Below are positions 5,652 to 5,828 of a stretch of 5,828 bases of DNA, piece by piece. The translations under genes were made by a program, and so were the position numbers. Each line of letters begins with the position of its first letter. Position 1 is the first letter of the stretch. The stretch is from positions 8,554 to 14,381 of the forward strand of contig QHXL01000340.1 in assembly GCA_003222935.1 (NCBI GenBank). Direction: 5' to 3'. The notes beneath the pieces were generated by a model, which was not told where the DNA came from, did no database searches, and worked only from the letters and a program-made list of their open reading frames with translations. The DNA comes from Acidobacteriota bacterium (GTDB taxonomy: Bacteria > Acidobacteriota > Blastocatellia > Pyrinomonadales > Pyrinomonadaceae).

Positions 5652-5828
5652 ATGAAGAGAATTATCGGAATCTCGTTACTGCTTCTTTGTTGGTGGGTCT
5701 CCGTTCATGCTCAGCAAGCAGTCGATCTTTCTGGTCAGTGGCGTTTTGCACTCGATCGGTCAGATGTTGGAATCGCCGAGCAGTGGTTTACGCGCTCGTT
5801 ACAGGATCGAATCAACCTTCCCGGTGTT
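5652..5828 (+). CDS. Secreted GH2-like glycosidase, N-terminal part only (runs off the right edge)
   Basis: Only the first 59 codons are visible and the frame is open to the edge. Residues 1-20 are a strong Sec signal peptide (IIGISLLLLCWWV, cleavage after VHA, mature from Q21). The mature part begins VDLSGQWRFALDRSDVGI (24-41) and continues with WF (45-46) to INLPGV (54-59). This is the opening of a galactose-binding-like jelly-roll domain as found at the N-terminus of many GH2-type glycosidases, where LSGxWRFALD and LPG are recurrent. It is not simply the continuation of the upstream GH2 relic, whose matching segment is a later part of a differently worded domain. The context suggests a side-chain glycosidase acting on pectin fragments, but the catalytic domain is outside the window, so substrate and exact family stay open. 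The start is ATG 5652, the first ATG giving the signal peptide. Confidence 0.75.
   Translation, partial: MKRIIGISLLLLCWWVSVHAQQAVDLSGQWRFALDRSDVGIAEQWFTRSLQDRINLPGV

Overview
The window is part of a bacterial locus for breaking down pectin, specifically rhamnogalacturonan-I, with every gene on the + strand. In order it holds a secreted family PL11 rhamnogalacturonan lyase (103-2085), a secreted family GH31 alpha-glycosidase that is broken (2203-4240), a secreted family CE8 pectin methylesterase (4237-5235), a decayed fragment of a GH2 glycosidase (about 5332-5593), and the first 59 codons of another secreted GH2-like protein that runs off the right edge (5652-5828). The four genes whose N-termini are visible all start with Sec-type signal peptides, so the products are predicted to act outside the cytoplasm.

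The proteins suggest a polysaccharide-degrading Gram-negative soil or plant-associated bacterium. Base composition is moderate, and two long imperfect palindromes sit between the genes. One is a 'CTCTGTGTCTCTGTGGTG'-type repeat at 2105-2193. The other is a hairpin with 29-bp arms at 5239-5330. From memory, repeats of both styles are frequent in Acidobacteriota and in other large environmental genomes such as Verrucomicrobiota. I favour Acidobacteriota, but this is an inference; there is no rRNA or other phylogenetic marker here.

Functional logic: the methylesterase removes methyl groups from homogalacturonan, the PL11 enzyme cleaves the rhamnose-galacturonate backbone by beta-elimination, and the GH31 and GH2 enzymes would trim sugar side chains or oligomers. 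The GH31 and CE8 genes overlap by 4 bp (GTGA) with a strong Shine-Dalgarno sequence, so they look translationally coupled.

The most notable observation is gene decay. The GH31 gene appears to have lost a short piece that should link its N-terminal beta-sandwich to its catalytic barrel, leaving a stop at 2983-2985 and a shifted frame. The catalytic half is otherwise open to its natural end, with both catalytic aspartates present. Further on, a GH2 remnant starts 2 bp after the second palindrome, appears to lack about 18 residues internally, and carries a one-base frameshift. I see no wholly new type of system; the interest lies in the repeats and in the pattern of gene damage beside them.
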